Positions 44,738 through 54,260 of a stretch of 64,000 nucleotides of DNA are shown here, piece after piece (position 1 is the stretch's first letter; each line of letters begins with the position of its first letter). Under the pieces are notes generated by a model. That model saw only the letters and a list, made by a program, of their open reading frames with translations. It searched no databases and had not been told where the DNA came from. The position numbers were made by a program, and so were the translations under genes. This DNA comes from Catalinimonas alkaloidigena. Its GTDB lineage: Bacteria > Bacteroidota > Bacteroidia > Cytophagales > Flexibacteraceae. The stretch spans positions 124,001 to 188,000 of the forward strand of contig NZ_FNFO01000002.1 in the NCBI RefSeq assembly GCF_900100765.1, given 5' to 3'.

Positions 44738-46801
44738 TTGAAGCTTTCCGTCGTCATCGTCAACTACAACGTCTCTTATTTTCTGGAGCAGGCGTTGCTG
44801 TCGGTGCAGAAAGCCGCACGCGGGCTGGAAGTAGAGGTGTGGGTTGTCGATAACAACTCGGTCGATGGCTCCGTCGAGATGGTGCGCCGCCGCTTTCCCG
44901 AAGTGCGCCTCATCGCCAATCAGGAAAACGTCGGTTTTTCGCGGGCCAACAACCAGGCCATTCGCCAGTCGACCGGCGAGTACGTACTGCTGCTCAATCC
45001 CGATACGGTACTGGAAGAAGACACGCTGGCAAAGTGCTGCCGGTTTATGGACGAGCATCCCGACGCCGGAGGGCTGGGCATCAAAATGGTCGACGGCCAG
45101 GGAACGTTTCTGCCCGAGTCGAAACGCGGCCTCCCGACCCCCAGGGTCGCTTTCTACAAAGTGTTTGGGTTGTCGGCCCTGTTTCCCCGCTCGCGTCGGT
45201 TCGGACGCTATCACCTGGGCTTTCTGAGTGCGGACGAGACCCACGAAGTAGAGGTGCTGTCGGGCGCGTTCATGGTGTTGCGTCGCTCGGTGCTGGACCA
45301 GATTGGCCTGCTGGACGAAGACTATTTTATGTACGGCGAGGACATCGACCTGTCGTACCGGATTACGCTGGCCGGCTACAAAAACTACTACTTCCCCGAA
45401 ACGCGCATCATCCACTACAAAGGCGAAAGTACCAAACGGACCAGCCTGAACTACGTCTTCGTGTTTTACCGGGCCATGATCATCTTCGCCCGGAAGCATT
45501 TTTCGGGGCGGCACGCCGGCATTTTTGCGCTGCTGATCAACTTGGCGATCTACCTACGCGCGGGCATGGCCGTGGTAGGACGGCTCGTCAAAAAGGCCAT
45601 GATGCCTCTGTTCGACAGCGCCACCATTTACGTGGGCATGTATTTCTTGAAAACCTACTGGGAAGAGAATCACAAGTGGGTGCCGGGGCGTTATCCGCCT
45701 TCTTATATGGAAATTGCCGTGCCGGCCTACATCGCGATCTGGCTCCTGTCGGTCTATTTTACCGGCGGCTACGACCGACCCTACCGTACGGGCAACGTGG
45801 TGCGCGGAACGGCCATCGGAACGGTGCTGATTTCGGCCATTTCGAATTTTCTGGATGCGTTCCGTTACTCCAAAGCCCTGATTGTGCTGGGCGGGACCTG
45901 GGCCACCATCGCCCTGTTGGGAATACGACTGGCGGCGCAGTGGCTGCGGTACCGGACGTGGACCCTGGGGGAGCGCCCCGACAAGCGGACGGTGGTGGTG
46001 GGCAACCAGCAAGAAGGCCGACGCGTCTGGCAACTGTTGCGCGAAACCAACCCGAAAGCCGATATTCTGGGCTATGTCGTGCCCAAACGAGCGGCCCACC
46101 CGGAGGCCGGCGGACCCCTCCCTGAACGGACGCGCACCGCAGCGGCGCCCGCAGGAACATCGGTGGTGTCGGAAGTGCCGACCGAAGCCGCCGAGCGCGA
46201 CGAAGGCTACCTCGGCGAAATCCGGCAGCTCCGCGAAATCGTCGAGATCTACAAGGTAGGCGAAGTGGTTTTCTGTTCGAAAGATGTGTCGGCCCAGCAG
46301 ATCATCGCGTGGATGTCGGCCATCGGAGGGCGCGTCCTGGACTACAAGATTGTGCCCGACGACACCAATTACGTGATCGGCAGCAGTTCGCGCACCTCGC
46401 AGGGCGATCTGTATACCGTAGACGTGACGCTGGACATCATTCAGCCGAAAAACTTGCGGAACAAGCGCGTTTTCGACCTGTTGTCGAGCCTGGTCATGCT
46501 GTTCCTGCTGCCGGTGCTGGTCTGGTTCGTGAAACACCCATCGGGCTTTGTGCGGAACCTGTTCCGCGTCTTGTTCGGGCAACGCTCGTGGGTCGGTTTT
46601 TCGCGCCCCCGCTCCAGGCAGTTGCCGCACCTTCGGCAGGGAATTCTCTCGCCCCTCATGGGGCCGCTCCACCGTCACTATGATGAAGCCACGCTGCGGC
46701 GGGTCGATCAGTTGTACGCCAAAAACTACCGCGTCAGCACCGACCTGAATCTGGTGCTGAGCCATTTCCGCTGGCTGGGGAGACATGAACAGAGCGCGTA
46801 G
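44738..46801 (+). CDS. GT2 glycosyltransferase fused to a degenerate sugar-transferase-like module
   Basis: 687 residues from TTG 44738 (LKLSVVIVNYNVSYFLEQAL). Residues 1-250: GT2 domain with VDNNSVDGS, LLLNPDTVLEEDT (DxD-like) and YFMYGEDIDLSYR (ED). About 265-430: membrane helices. About 435-600: Rossmann-like part (KRTVVVGNQQEGRRVWQLL; VGEVVFCSKDVSAQQIIAWM). The end (LRNKRVFDLLSSLVMLFLLPVL, FGQRSWVGFSRP, YRVSTDLNLVLSHFRWLGR) copies the beginning and end of bacterial sugar transferases (WcaJ-type) but is too short for the catalytic core. Likely in envelope or exopolysaccharide assembly. Confidence 0.82.
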   Translation: MKLSVVIVNYNVSYFLEQALLSVQKAARGLEVEVWVVDNNSVDGSVEMVRRRFPEVRLIANQENVGFSRANNQAIRQSTGEYVLLLNPDTVLEEDTLAKCCRFMDEHPDAGGLGIKMVDGQGTFLPESKRGLPTPRVAFYKVFGLSALFPRSRRFGRYHLGFLSADETHEVEVLSGAFMVLRRSVLDQIGLLDEDYFMYGEDIDLSYRITLAGYKNYYFPETRIIHYKGESTKRTSLNYVFVFYRAMIIFARKHFSGRHAGIFALLINLAIYLRAGMAVVGRLVKKAMMPLFDSATIYVGMYFLKTYWEENHKWVPGRYPPSYMEIAVPAYIAIWLLSVYFTGGYDRPYRTGNVVRGTAIGTVLISAISNFLDAFRYSKALIVLGGTWATIALLGIRLAAQWLRYRTWTLGERPDKRTVVVGNQQEGRRVWQLLRETNPKADILGYVVPKRAAHPEAGGPLPERTRTAAAPAGTSVVSEVPTEAAERDEGYLGEIRQLREIVEIYKVGEVVFCSKDVSAQQIIAWMSAIGGRVLDYKIVPDDTNYVIGSSSRTSQGDLYTVDVTLDIIQPKNLRNKRVFDLLSSLVMLFLLPVLVWFVKHPSGFVRNLFRVLFGQRSWVGFSRPRSRQLPHLRQGILSPLMGPLHRHYDEATLRRVDQLYAKNYRVSTDLNLVLSHFRWLGRHEQSA

Positions 46802-47056
46802 GGCGGAGGGCAATGGAGGCGGTTTCCATAGGGAGTACTGTTGTTAGCCTGTCAAGGCTCTTGCGCGAAGCGTTACAGATCCGCCACCCGGCGGTTCAGG
46901 TTAAGCCTTAAGTTTTTCACACTTAACGCCAAAACTCCTTACCTTTTCCACCGAACCCCCGTCTGCCTTAACCATTCCTTCGCATACACATAATACTCGC
47001 GCAACCTTCCTTTGCCCGATTCCCTTCACCTTTACACTCCTACTCTCATCCGTTTT

Positions 47057-49156
47057 ATGGCAAAAACTACCGTTTTCCTGGCCCTGAGCCTGCTGGCCGG
47101 TGCGCTCCACGCTCAGCATGCGCCGGTCATCAGTCCCACCTCCGCACAGGCCCACAGCCTTGCCCTGCACCAGCCGCATCCGAACAAACGTTCGCCGTTC
47201 GCCATGCAGGCGTTCGACGAGCAGATGAAGCCCTTTTACCACGGCGTAGCCTCCGGCGACCCGCTGCCCGACGCGGTCATCCTCTGGACACGCGTCACGC
47301 CGGAAACCGATGGCCCCGTGCAGGTGGCGTGGCAGATGGCCACCGATCCTGAACTAACGCAGGTGGTCGCTTCCGGTACGGTAGAGACCCACGCCGATCG
47401 CGACTATACCGTGAAGGTAGACGTGACTGATTTGACGCCCGGTACCACGTATTACTACCATTTTGAGGCACTGGGCGCTGTGTCGCTGACCGGCCGCACC
47501 AAAACCGCCCCGGCAGATCCCGATCACCTGCGGTTTGTCGTGGTGTCGTGCAGTAACTACCAGGCAGGCTATTTCAGTGGCTACGGGCGCATTGCCGACC
47601 GCAACGACCTGGACGCGGTAGTGCACCTCGGCGATTACATCTACGAATACCCGGACAAAACCGAGGCGCCGGGGGCAGGCTATGGCAACGATTCGGTGGC
47701 GGCTGACCGTCCGCTGGAACCCGCCTACGAAATTGTCGAGTTGATCGATTACCGGACGCGCTACTCGCTCTACCGCCTCGATCCGGACCTGATTCGCGCC
47801 CATCAGCAACACCCCTTCATCACCGTGTGGGACGATCACGAAAGCGCGAACGACTCGTGGATGGGAGGCGCCGAAAACCACAATCCTGACCACGTCTACA
47901 CCGAAGGAAAAACGGAGGGTAATTGGAATGCCCGGCTGGGCAACGCACGGCAGGCCTATTTTGAGTGGCTCCCCATTCGCGACCGTGCGGATCAGAAATT
48001 GTATCGGACGCTGCACTACGGCGATCTGCTCGACCTGATCATGCTCGATACCCGCATTGAAGGGCGCGAGCAGCAGGAAACCAACGTCTTGACTCCGGCT
48101 TTGTACGACGAAAGCCGCACCTTGCTGGGCGCGTCGCAAAAAGCGTGGCTGCTGAACGAACTCGAAACTTCGGAGGCTACCTGGAAAGTCCTGGGCAGTC
48201 AGGTCATGTTTGCGCCGTTCAACGTGGCCTGGGCGGCCAGCGGAGGCGCCACGCCCGTACAAACCGAATCGATCTTTCTGGACATTTGGGACGGCTATCC
48301 GGCCGAGCGGAAGCAACTCCTGACGTACCTGGATACGAACGAGGTGGACAACGTTGTGGTGATTTCGGGCGATTTGCACGCCTCGTTTGCGTTCGATCTC
48401 GCCTACCAACCCAGCCGCCTGACCGATTCGGCCAGCGTGCTTCCGGCCAGTGAGGTGACTTACGATCCGGCCACGGGCGAAGGGTCTTTTGCGGTGGAAT
48501 TCCTGACGCCCAGCATCAACTCCGCCAACTTCGACGAAAACGTGGGGAAAGGCCAATCGGACCTGCTCGAAGCTTTTATCAACCAGCAGCTGCCGCCGTT
48601 CGCGCCTATACCGGAGATGTATCAGAACATCAATCCGAACCCGCACATGAAGTGGGTGGACCTGGACCGGCACGGCTACTTCTTGCTGGACGTAACGCCC
48701 GAGGCAGCCCAGGCCAACTTCTACTACCTGGACACGATTCTGGCACCGAACAGCGGCGAACGGTTTGTGGCGGGCATGCGCACCGAAAACGGGCAGAACC
48801 ACCTCACCAGCGCCCCCGAAAGCCCGGAAAAAGAAATGCAGGACACGCCCGCGCCGGGAGGTCCCGTGACGGCCCTCAACCCGCAGGAGACGTCGATGGT
48901 GTTGCTGGGCGTCTATCCGAACCCCTTACAAAAGCAGTTTGTGGTACAACTTGCCCTGAACGCCCGCCGGCACGTCGCCATCGATCTGATCGACCTGCAA
49001 GGCAGACAGGTAGCCGAAATTCACCGCGCCGAGCAAGCACCCGGCAGTTACCGGATGGTCTTCGACCTTCCCGCCTCCCTGCGGAGTGGTGTGTACCTCT
49101 GTCGCCTGCAAACCGACGGGCAGACGTTCACGCAGCGATTGGTGGTGCAACGGTAA
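47057..49156 (+). CDS. phoD: PhoD-like alkaline phosphatase with T9SS sorting domain
   Basis: 699 residues. Signal MAKTTVFLALSLLAGALHAQ. N-terminal PhoD domain (FYHGVASGDPLPDAVILWTRVTP), metallophosphatase core with VVSCSNYQAGYFSGY, VHLGDYIYEYPD, TVWDDHESANDSW and VVISGDLHASFAFDL. The last 80 residues (GVYPNPLQKQFVVQL ... GVYLCRLQTDGQTFTQRLVVQ) are a T9SS type A sorting domain, so it is exported across the outer membrane and anchored or released. Phosphodiesterase/alkaline phosphatase for phosphate scavenging. Confidence 0.92.
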   Translation: MAKTTVFLALSLLAGALHAQHAPVISPTSAQAHSLALHQPHPNKRSPFAMQAFDEQMKPFYHGVASGDPLPDAVILWTRVTPETDGPVQVAWQMATDPELTQVVASGTVETHADRDYTVKVDVTDLTPGTTYYYHFEALGAVSLTGRTKTAPADPDHLRFVVVSCSNYQAGYFSGYGRIADRNDLDAVVHLGDYIYEYPDKTEAPGAGYGNDSVAADRPLEPAYEIVELIDYRTRYSLYRLDPDLIRAHQQHPFITVWDDHESANDSWMGGAENHNPDHVYTEGKTEGNWNARLGNARQAYFEWLPIRDRADQKLYRTLHYGDLLDLIMLDTRIEGREQQETNVLTPALYDESRTLLGASQKAWLLNELETSEATWKVLGSQVMFAPFNVAWAASGGATPVQTESIFLDIWDGYPAERKQLLTYLDTNEVDNVVVISGDLHASFAFDLAYQPSRLTDSASVLPASEVTYDPATGEGSFAVEFLTPSINSANFDENVGKGQSDLLEAFINQQLPPFAPIPEMYQNINPNPHMKWVDLDRHGYFLLDVTPEAAQANFYYLDTILAPNSGERFVAGMRTENGQNHLTSAPESPEKEMQDTPAPGGPVTALNPQETSMVLLGVYPNPLQKQFVVQLALNARRHVAIDLIDLQGRQVAEIHRAEQAPGSYRMVFDLPASLRSGVYLCRLQTDGQTFTQRLVVQR

Positions 49157-49183
49157 GACGAATCAAGCAAGAAGCTAACGCGT

Positions 49184-49216
49184 AAAGTCAGGGTCATTAT
49201 GATCCTGACTTTTTTT
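49184..49216 (+). terminator. Rho-independent terminator of phoD-like gene
   Basis: Left arm AAAGTCAGGGTCAT (49184-49197) pairs with ATGATCCTGACTTT (49199-49212) with one mismatch, followed by further Ts (to 49216). It lies 28 bases past the stop. Confidence 0.8.
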
Positions 49217-49299
49217 GCTGTGTATCACCCCTGATGTGTACTTTTTGAATAAAAAGGGACACGAGGTTTTGGAGCGATCATTGCGCTGATGTAAAACGT

Positions 49300-49626
49300 A
49301 TGTGGGTATCAGTGACAACCTGGCTTCTGCGTCTTCAAGGCAAGACACAACTAGAAATCGACGTCTTTTTGGTGCGAACGATGGCCAAGCGTCTGTTTTC
49401 CGGAAGATTGACCGGTAAGCAAAGAAGACATTACGAAGTCCGTTTTTACAGGATGATGGATCATTTAAAGCGCACCAGAGAACCACGAGCTTTTCATCAA
49501 CTAGCTGGCATTATGGAAGAGGAAATTAAGATGGGTGTGAAATTGCAAACTCGCAAAATAGAACAGCTAGTGAAAAAAATGAGCGATCTAAAGAAGCTTC
49601 GTGAAAAATACTCTTCCGGTTACTAG
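49300..49626 (+). CDS. Small basic unknown protein
   Basis: 108 residues, strongly basic and helical: TMAKRLFSGRLTGKQRRHYEVRFYRMMDHLKRTRE, KMGVKLQTRKIEQLVKKMSDLKKLREKY. No signal peptide or membrane segment and no family recognised. Base composition is AT-richer than the flanking genes. Some of the N-terminus may be untranslated if an internal start (ATG 49381, 49453) is used. Confidence 0.45.
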   Translation: MWVSVTTWLLRLQGKTQLEIDVFLVRTMAKRLFSGRLTGKQRRHYEVRFYRMMDHLKRTREPRAFHQLAGIMEEEIKMGVKLQTRKIEQLVKKMSDLKKLREKYSSGY

Positions 49627-49748
49627 TTTGGTTTGCAGCGGCCTGACCTCTGTGCATCAACATGCACCAACTTGAACGCCGTTGGATTCGTCGGAGTCGG
49701 GTGGGGTTTTCATCTTCGTGCCATTCTCCACTTCACCCACACGATCTT

Positions 49749-50789
49749 ATGCGCTATCGTCTTTCTTGCCTTCCTGCCTGTTTCGTCTGCCTCTTCGTTG
49801 CGTTCGCGGTTTCTGCCCAGACGCTTTATGTCGATCCCACCTTGGGCCATGACGCCCATTCCGGTTCCGCTCAGGAACCGCTGGCGACCCTGGAACACGC
49901 CGTAGCACAGGCCAATGCACTCACGGGCATCGGTCCCATCACCATCCGGTTGTACCCGGGCGTATACCTGTTGCACGACAAATTGCCGATCAATCCGGTG
50001 CGGGTGATGCACGACACGGCGGCCTATATTCTGGAGGCCGTAACCCTGCCCGACGACCCCGACTGGTCGCCCGCCAAAATGCCGGTGATTCAATCCATTT
50101 CCGTGAACAATTCGGAGACACAGTTTCCGCACGCGACCGGCTTGCTGGTCAGTGCCGAGCACGTTAAAATCCGAGGACTCAAGTTTCTGGGCAATCCGCA
50201 TCCGGACGTGGCGTACTACTATCCCATTACAAAAGAAAATCCGGCGTTGCGCGATCTGGAAGTGAGCCAGTGTGCCTTCGTCGGCGACAAGGAAGCGGCC
50301 AAGATCCAGGGCGGCATCTGGGCGCACGGCCCGGAAAACAAGGTCGATCACTGTGTCTTCTACGAATGCCGCAACGCGGTGCTCTTCTTCCAGAACGTCC
50401 GCGACTTCAGCATCACGCATTCCATCGTTTACGGGGCGTACGAAAGCGCCTTCTGGCTCGGGCCCGACGACGTCCCGTTCACGTTCGCCAACAACGTGAT
50501 CGCCAACAGTCACTTTTTCCTGGTTGCGCCGCCGGAAGTCGCGTACTCTTCAGCGTTTACCAACAGCCTGATCGCCGGAAACGAACACCATGTCGGCTCC
50601 TGGTCCCGCGAAAAACAGCAGGTGGTGGCGCGGTCCAAACCCGCCATGGCCGAGAAGAACCTGGTCAAAAAAGGCGACGTTGTGCTCGTGGAAAATAAGG
50701 CGGAGGCGTTGCCTACCGATCATCTGCACCTGACGTCCGGCTCCGCGGGAACAGGGCTGGGGGCGGGGCTTTTCAGGCAGATGAAGTAA
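49749..50789 (+). CDS. Secreted right-handed parallel beta-helix protein
   Basis: 346 residues with signal MRYRLSCLPACFVCLFVAFAVSAQ. DUF1565-type start TLYVDPTLGHDAHSGSAQEPLATLEHAVAQAN, then repeating beta-helix rungs (HVKIRGLKFLGN, DLEVSQCAFVG, KVDHCVFYECRNAVLFFQN, FSITHSIVYGAYE). This fold occurs in polysaccharide lyases and surface carbohydrate-binding proteins; catalytic residues cannot be assigned. ATG 49749 starts the signal peptide. Convergent with the S41 protease gene, 10 bases apart. Confidence 0.82.
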   Translation: MRYRLSCLPACFVCLFVAFAVSAQTLYVDPTLGHDAHSGSAQEPLATLEHAVAQANALTGIGPITIRLYPGVYLLHDKLPINPVRVMHDTAAYILEAVTLPDDPDWSPAKMPVIQSISVNNSETQFPHATGLLVSAEHVKIRGLKFLGNPHPDVAYYYPITKENPALRDLEVSQCAFVGDKEAAKIQGGIWAHGPENKVDHCVFYECRNAVLFFQNVRDFSITHSIVYGAYESAFWLGPDDVPFTFANNVIANSHFFLVAPPEVAYSSAFTNSLIAGNEHHVGSWSREKQQVVARSKPAMAEKNLVKKGDVVLVENKAEALPTDHLHLTSGSAGTGLGAGLFRQMK

Positions 50790-50799
50790 AGCTTCTCGA

Positions 50800-53700
50800 C
50801 TATTTCCACATCGATTTGATCTCCTGAATGGCACGGTCCAGTTGCGGTTGCTTGCCTTGCTGACGGTCGGCGAAGGTTTCGGGAACTTCGACGTCGGGTT
50901 GTACGCCGGTGGCTTCCAGGTCTTTGCCGTCGAGCGAGTAGGTTCCCCACGACGGCAGGCGGTAGAATGAACCGTCGACGAGGCCTTTGCCGGAAGTAAA
51001 AATAATCCAGTGGTAGGTGTCGGTCCCGACGATTTTTCCCAGTTGCAAGGCTTTGAAACCGGCGGCCGTCACCTCCGCGTCGCTGAGGCTCTGCTCGTTG
51101 GTCAGCAGAATGATCGGCTTGTCGGCCATCGCGAAGTTGGGTTGCGGGGTCGGCTGGCCCTCGCGGTATTTCCACCGCAGGTAGGGGCGGCGTGAGAGGA
51201 ACTGCAGCACCTTGTCGTGGACGTTGCCGCCGGTGTTGTAACGCAGGTCCAGAATCAAGGCGTCTTTCCGGTAGCCTTCCGACACCATTTCGCGCATGAA
51301 ACGTTCCAGCTCGCCCTGCCCCATGTTTTTCATGTGGATGTAGGCGATCCGCTCGTCCGAGTGCTGGTCGACGTAGCGCTGGTTACTGTCGATCCACTCT
51401 TCGTACAGACGATCGCGAAAGGCATAATACGATTCGGGGTGAAGCTTAACGTCGTGCGAGCGCCCGCTGCGCGAAAACGTCAGCACCATCTCTTGGTCAA
51501 GTGTGGGGGCGGTGAAGTACGACTCCCGGTTCCGATCGGGGGCAACCGCCACGCCGTTGACGTGGGTCAGCACATCGCCGGGGCGGATGTTTTTAGCGGT
51601 GCCTGTGCTGTCGGTCTGGAGGGCCGGCCCTTCGGTCACCAACGCCTGCACGCGGTACGGATTTTCGTGGTCGAACACCAACCCGACCGTGGCGGTTTTG
51701 GTCTGATAAAAAGGCTTTTCTTCGTCGCCCGACGACGAGAAGCCCAGGTGCGAAGAGTTCAGTTCGCCCAGCATGTCGGTGATCAGGCGGCGCAGGTCGG
51801 CCCGCGAAGCCACGTCGGGCAAGTAAGTGGCATAGCGGTCGCGGACGGCCCGCCAGTCGGCCCCGTGGAAGTTCTCCGCATAGTAGTTTTCTTCCAGGCC
51901 CGCCCACAGTTCGTAGAACATCTGCTGAAACTCGTTCTCCAGGTTCCGGGCAAAATGGTAACTCAGGGTAATGGGCTCAACTTTGCCTTCTTTCGTGTTG
52001 AGCGTGTAGAGTTTGCCGTTCGTGAGTAGGTAATAACTGCCTTTGGCTCCGGCGAGGGCGTAACTGCCCACGTTGTCGAGACCGGTCACCTGGCTCGTTT
52101 TGTTTTCGTCGAACGGTGCGATCACGGTTTTCCAGAGGGTGCGGTTTCCCTCGGCGTGGTCCGACACGTAGAAGAGCACGAGCTGTCCATCCTGTTCGAT
52201 GACGTACGGATCGGCCTGACTGCCAAATTCCGGGCCGCGCTGGTGTAGCCGTTCCATCGGCTCACGGAAGTCGATCGTCACGGGGGGCGCTTTCGGCTCC
52301 GGTTGCGCGTCCGCATCTTTCTTTTTCTTCTTGGCTTTGCCGTTGTCTTGCGCGGGTGTTTCGGCCGTAAACAGGCGTGCCAGTTCGTCGGAGCGATACG
52401 GAGCGTCGTACGGGTGCAGCATCATCTGGTAGATGTGGACTTCACCGGCTCCCATCGGATAGTTGGGTTGCGTCAGGTTCCCGTCGAAAAAGAGCGAGCG
52501 CCCGTCGGGTGACCAGAACGGCGCCGACTCCGACACGCCCGTCTGGGTCAGGTTGTGCGTCTCGCCGGTTGCCAGGTGGTGCACGAAAATGTCCTGTTCA
52601 AAATCGCGGTAGGCCGTAAAAGCCACGTAGGCTCCGTCGGGCGAAAAGCGGGGCACCGGGTTGTAAAAGCCCCAGAGTTCGTCGTTGACCAGCGTCTTGG
52701 AGGTAAAGTTCTTCAGGTTCATCAGCCGCACTTCGTTCCGGCCGCTCAGGTACACCGCCTGCGTCCGCGCCGGGTTGAGGGAGATCAGGCGGTTGCTCTG
52801 CGTATCCTGCGTGCGTTGCTGCGGTGTGCCGCTGCCGTCGGCGGCCATCGTGAACCAGTTCGGGTAACCGTCGGCCGTCTGGCTGAACAGCAACGTACGG
52901 TTGTCGTCGAGCCATTTCACTTCCTCCACCCGCTCAGTAGGGTTGGTGCGGAGCTGGCGGATAAATTTCCCTTCCACGTCGGAAACGAACAGTTCGCCGC
53001 GCGACACAAACGCCAGTTTCTGATTATCGGGCGAGACGTCGAAATCGGAAATTTCCCCCTTCACGTCGAAGTCCTGCGCCTGGGGCAGCGGGTTGTACTG
53101 CGGGGCCTGCACCGGCACCTGGCGTGCCGTGCCCGCCTGTGTATCGTAGAGCCAAAGCTGGTAATCTTTCTCGAAAACGACCTTGGTCCCGTCGGCGCTG
53201 ACCTGCGGCTCCCGCACCGGCGAATCGAAGTTGGTCAGCCTTTTGGGTTGGTTGTTCGCCCAGGTGTACAAGTTGTAGGTGCCGTTCCCTTCGGTCGAGA
53301 CGAAGTAAAGCGTCCCGTTTCTGTCGATCGTGGGCCAGAAGTCCTTCCCGTCGTAGGTCGTGTATTTTTTATAAGCCCCGGTTTTGGGGTTGTATGATTG
53401 AATATCAGGATTGTAGGGACCGTGGTAGCCCTGGCGGTACGTAAAGTAGCTGCTTTCCCAGGTATCGTTGAAAAAGAGTTCGCCACTGGTGGGATGCTCG
53501 TGGAGATCGTGCGCGTTGTTGAAATAATGCGTGAAGACCGGCGTCGGGGTCCCGCCCTCGACTGCCACCCGGAAACCCGCTTGCCGGCTCATGCGGTCGG
53601 AGGTGAAGTAAAGCGTTTTTGAGTCCCACGACCACGAATTGAGCTCGTCGTCGGCCTCGTGGAAGGTCAGCTGGCGAATGGGGCCGCCCGCCGTGGGCAT

Positions 53701-53967
53701 CACATAAAGGTCTTGATTCCCGCTGGGCGATCCGGAAAAGGCAAGCCACTGGCCGTCGGGCGAAACGCGGGCGTTGGTTTCCTGGCCGTCCATGCCGGTC
53801 AGGCGCGTTGCCATCGGTTCACCTGCGCGCATGCGCCAGAGGTCGCCGGCGTAGCTAAAGTAAAGCGTCTGGCCGTCGGGCGAAAGGGTGGGAGACGAGA
53901 TAAAGCGCACGTCCGATTGCGCATGCGCCAGCAACGGCAGGAGGCAGAGGAGAAAAAGTTTTTTCAT
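50800..53967 (-). CDS. Tricorn-type S41 protease with WD40-like propeller
   Basis: 1055 residues. Signal MKKLFLLCLLPLLAHAQ. About residues 20-470 are WD40/PD40-type propeller repeats (SPDGQTLYFSYAGDLW, SPDGQWLAFSGSPSGNQDLYV, SPDNQKLAFVSRGELFV, SPDGAYVAFTAYRDFEQDIFV). Then a linker, a PDZ-like domain (NIRPGDVLTHVNGVAVAP) and the S41 catalytic core with GELNSSHLGFSS (Ser-His), ILDLRYNTGGNVHDKVL and LTNEQSLSDAE (nucleophile Ser). Matches Tricorn-related secreted proteases. Full length. Confidence 0.93.
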   Translation of the reverse strand: MKKLFLLCLLPLLAHAQSDVRFISSPTLSPDGQTLYFSYAGDLWRMRAGEPMATRLTGMDGQETNARVSPDGQWLAFSGSPSGNQDLYVMPTAGGPIRQLTFHEADDELNSWSWDSKTLYFTSDRMSRQAGFRVAVEGGTPTPVFTHYFNNAHDLHEHPTSGELFFNDTWESSYFTYRQGYHGPYNPDIQSYNPKTGAYKKYTTYDGKDFWPTIDRNGTLYFVSTEGNGTYNLYTWANNQPKRLTNFDSPVREPQVSADGTKVVFEKDYQLWLYDTQAGTARQVPVQAPQYNPLPQAQDFDVKGEISDFDVSPDNQKLAFVSRGELFVSDVEGKFIRQLRTNPTERVEEVKWLDDNRTLLFSQTADGYPNWFTMAADGSGTPQQRTQDTQSNRLISLNPARTQAVYLSGRNEVRLMNLKNFTSKTLVNDELWGFYNPVPRFSPDGAYVAFTAYRDFEQDIFVHHLATGETHNLTQTGVSESAPFWSPDGRSLFFDGNLTQPNYPMGAGEVHIYQMMLHPYDAPYRSDELARLFTAETPAQDNGKAKKKKKDADAQPEPKAPPVTIDFREPMERLHQRGPEFGSQADPYVIEQDGQLVLFYVSDHAEGNRTLWKTVIAPFDENKTSQVTGLDNVGSYALAGAKGSYYLLTNGKLYTLNTKEGKVEPITLSYHFARNLENEFQQMFYELWAGLEENYYAENFHGADWRAVRDRYATYLPDVASRADLRRLITDMLGELNSSHLGFSSSGDEEKPFYQTKTATVGLVFDHENPYRVQALVTEGPALQTDSTGTAKNIRPGDVLTHVNGVAVAPDRNRESYFTAPTLDQEMVLTFSRSGRSHDVKLHPESYYAFRDRLYEEWIDSNQRYVDQHSDERIAYIHMKNMGQGELERFMREMVSEGYRKDALILDLRYNTGGNVHDKVLQFLSRRPYLRWKYREGQPTPQPNFAMADKPIILLTNEQSLSDAEVTAAGFKALQLGKIVGTDTYHWIIFTSGKGLVDGSFYRLPSWGTYSLDGKDLEATGVQPDVEVPETFADRQQGKQPQLDRAIQEIKSMWK

Positions 53968-54260
53968 AGAAAGGGAGGAAAGATCATACGTCACCGCCTC
54001 TAAGCTAATGAAGCACAGGCAAGATTGGTAACGACGGCCCTAAAGTTATGCGCCTCGGTATCCTGACAGGGCCAAGTCGAATAATTGGGAGTCAGAGCAG
54101 GCGCTGCGTGCCAGAGAAGCAAGCGTCAGCCTCTCAAACCATTTTGTAGACCACGCTCCTGGACAAGCACCATACCCCAACGCCCGACTTTTGCGTATAG
54201 CCTGAAAAATACCTTTCTGACGGAAGTAGGCATGCGCCTCCGTCTTATTCGCTACGGATT

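Noticed and set aside
46884-46898. CCGCC/GGCGG hairpin after the glycosyltransferase gene as a terminator
   Set aside because: Stem of only five pairs and no T-run follows.
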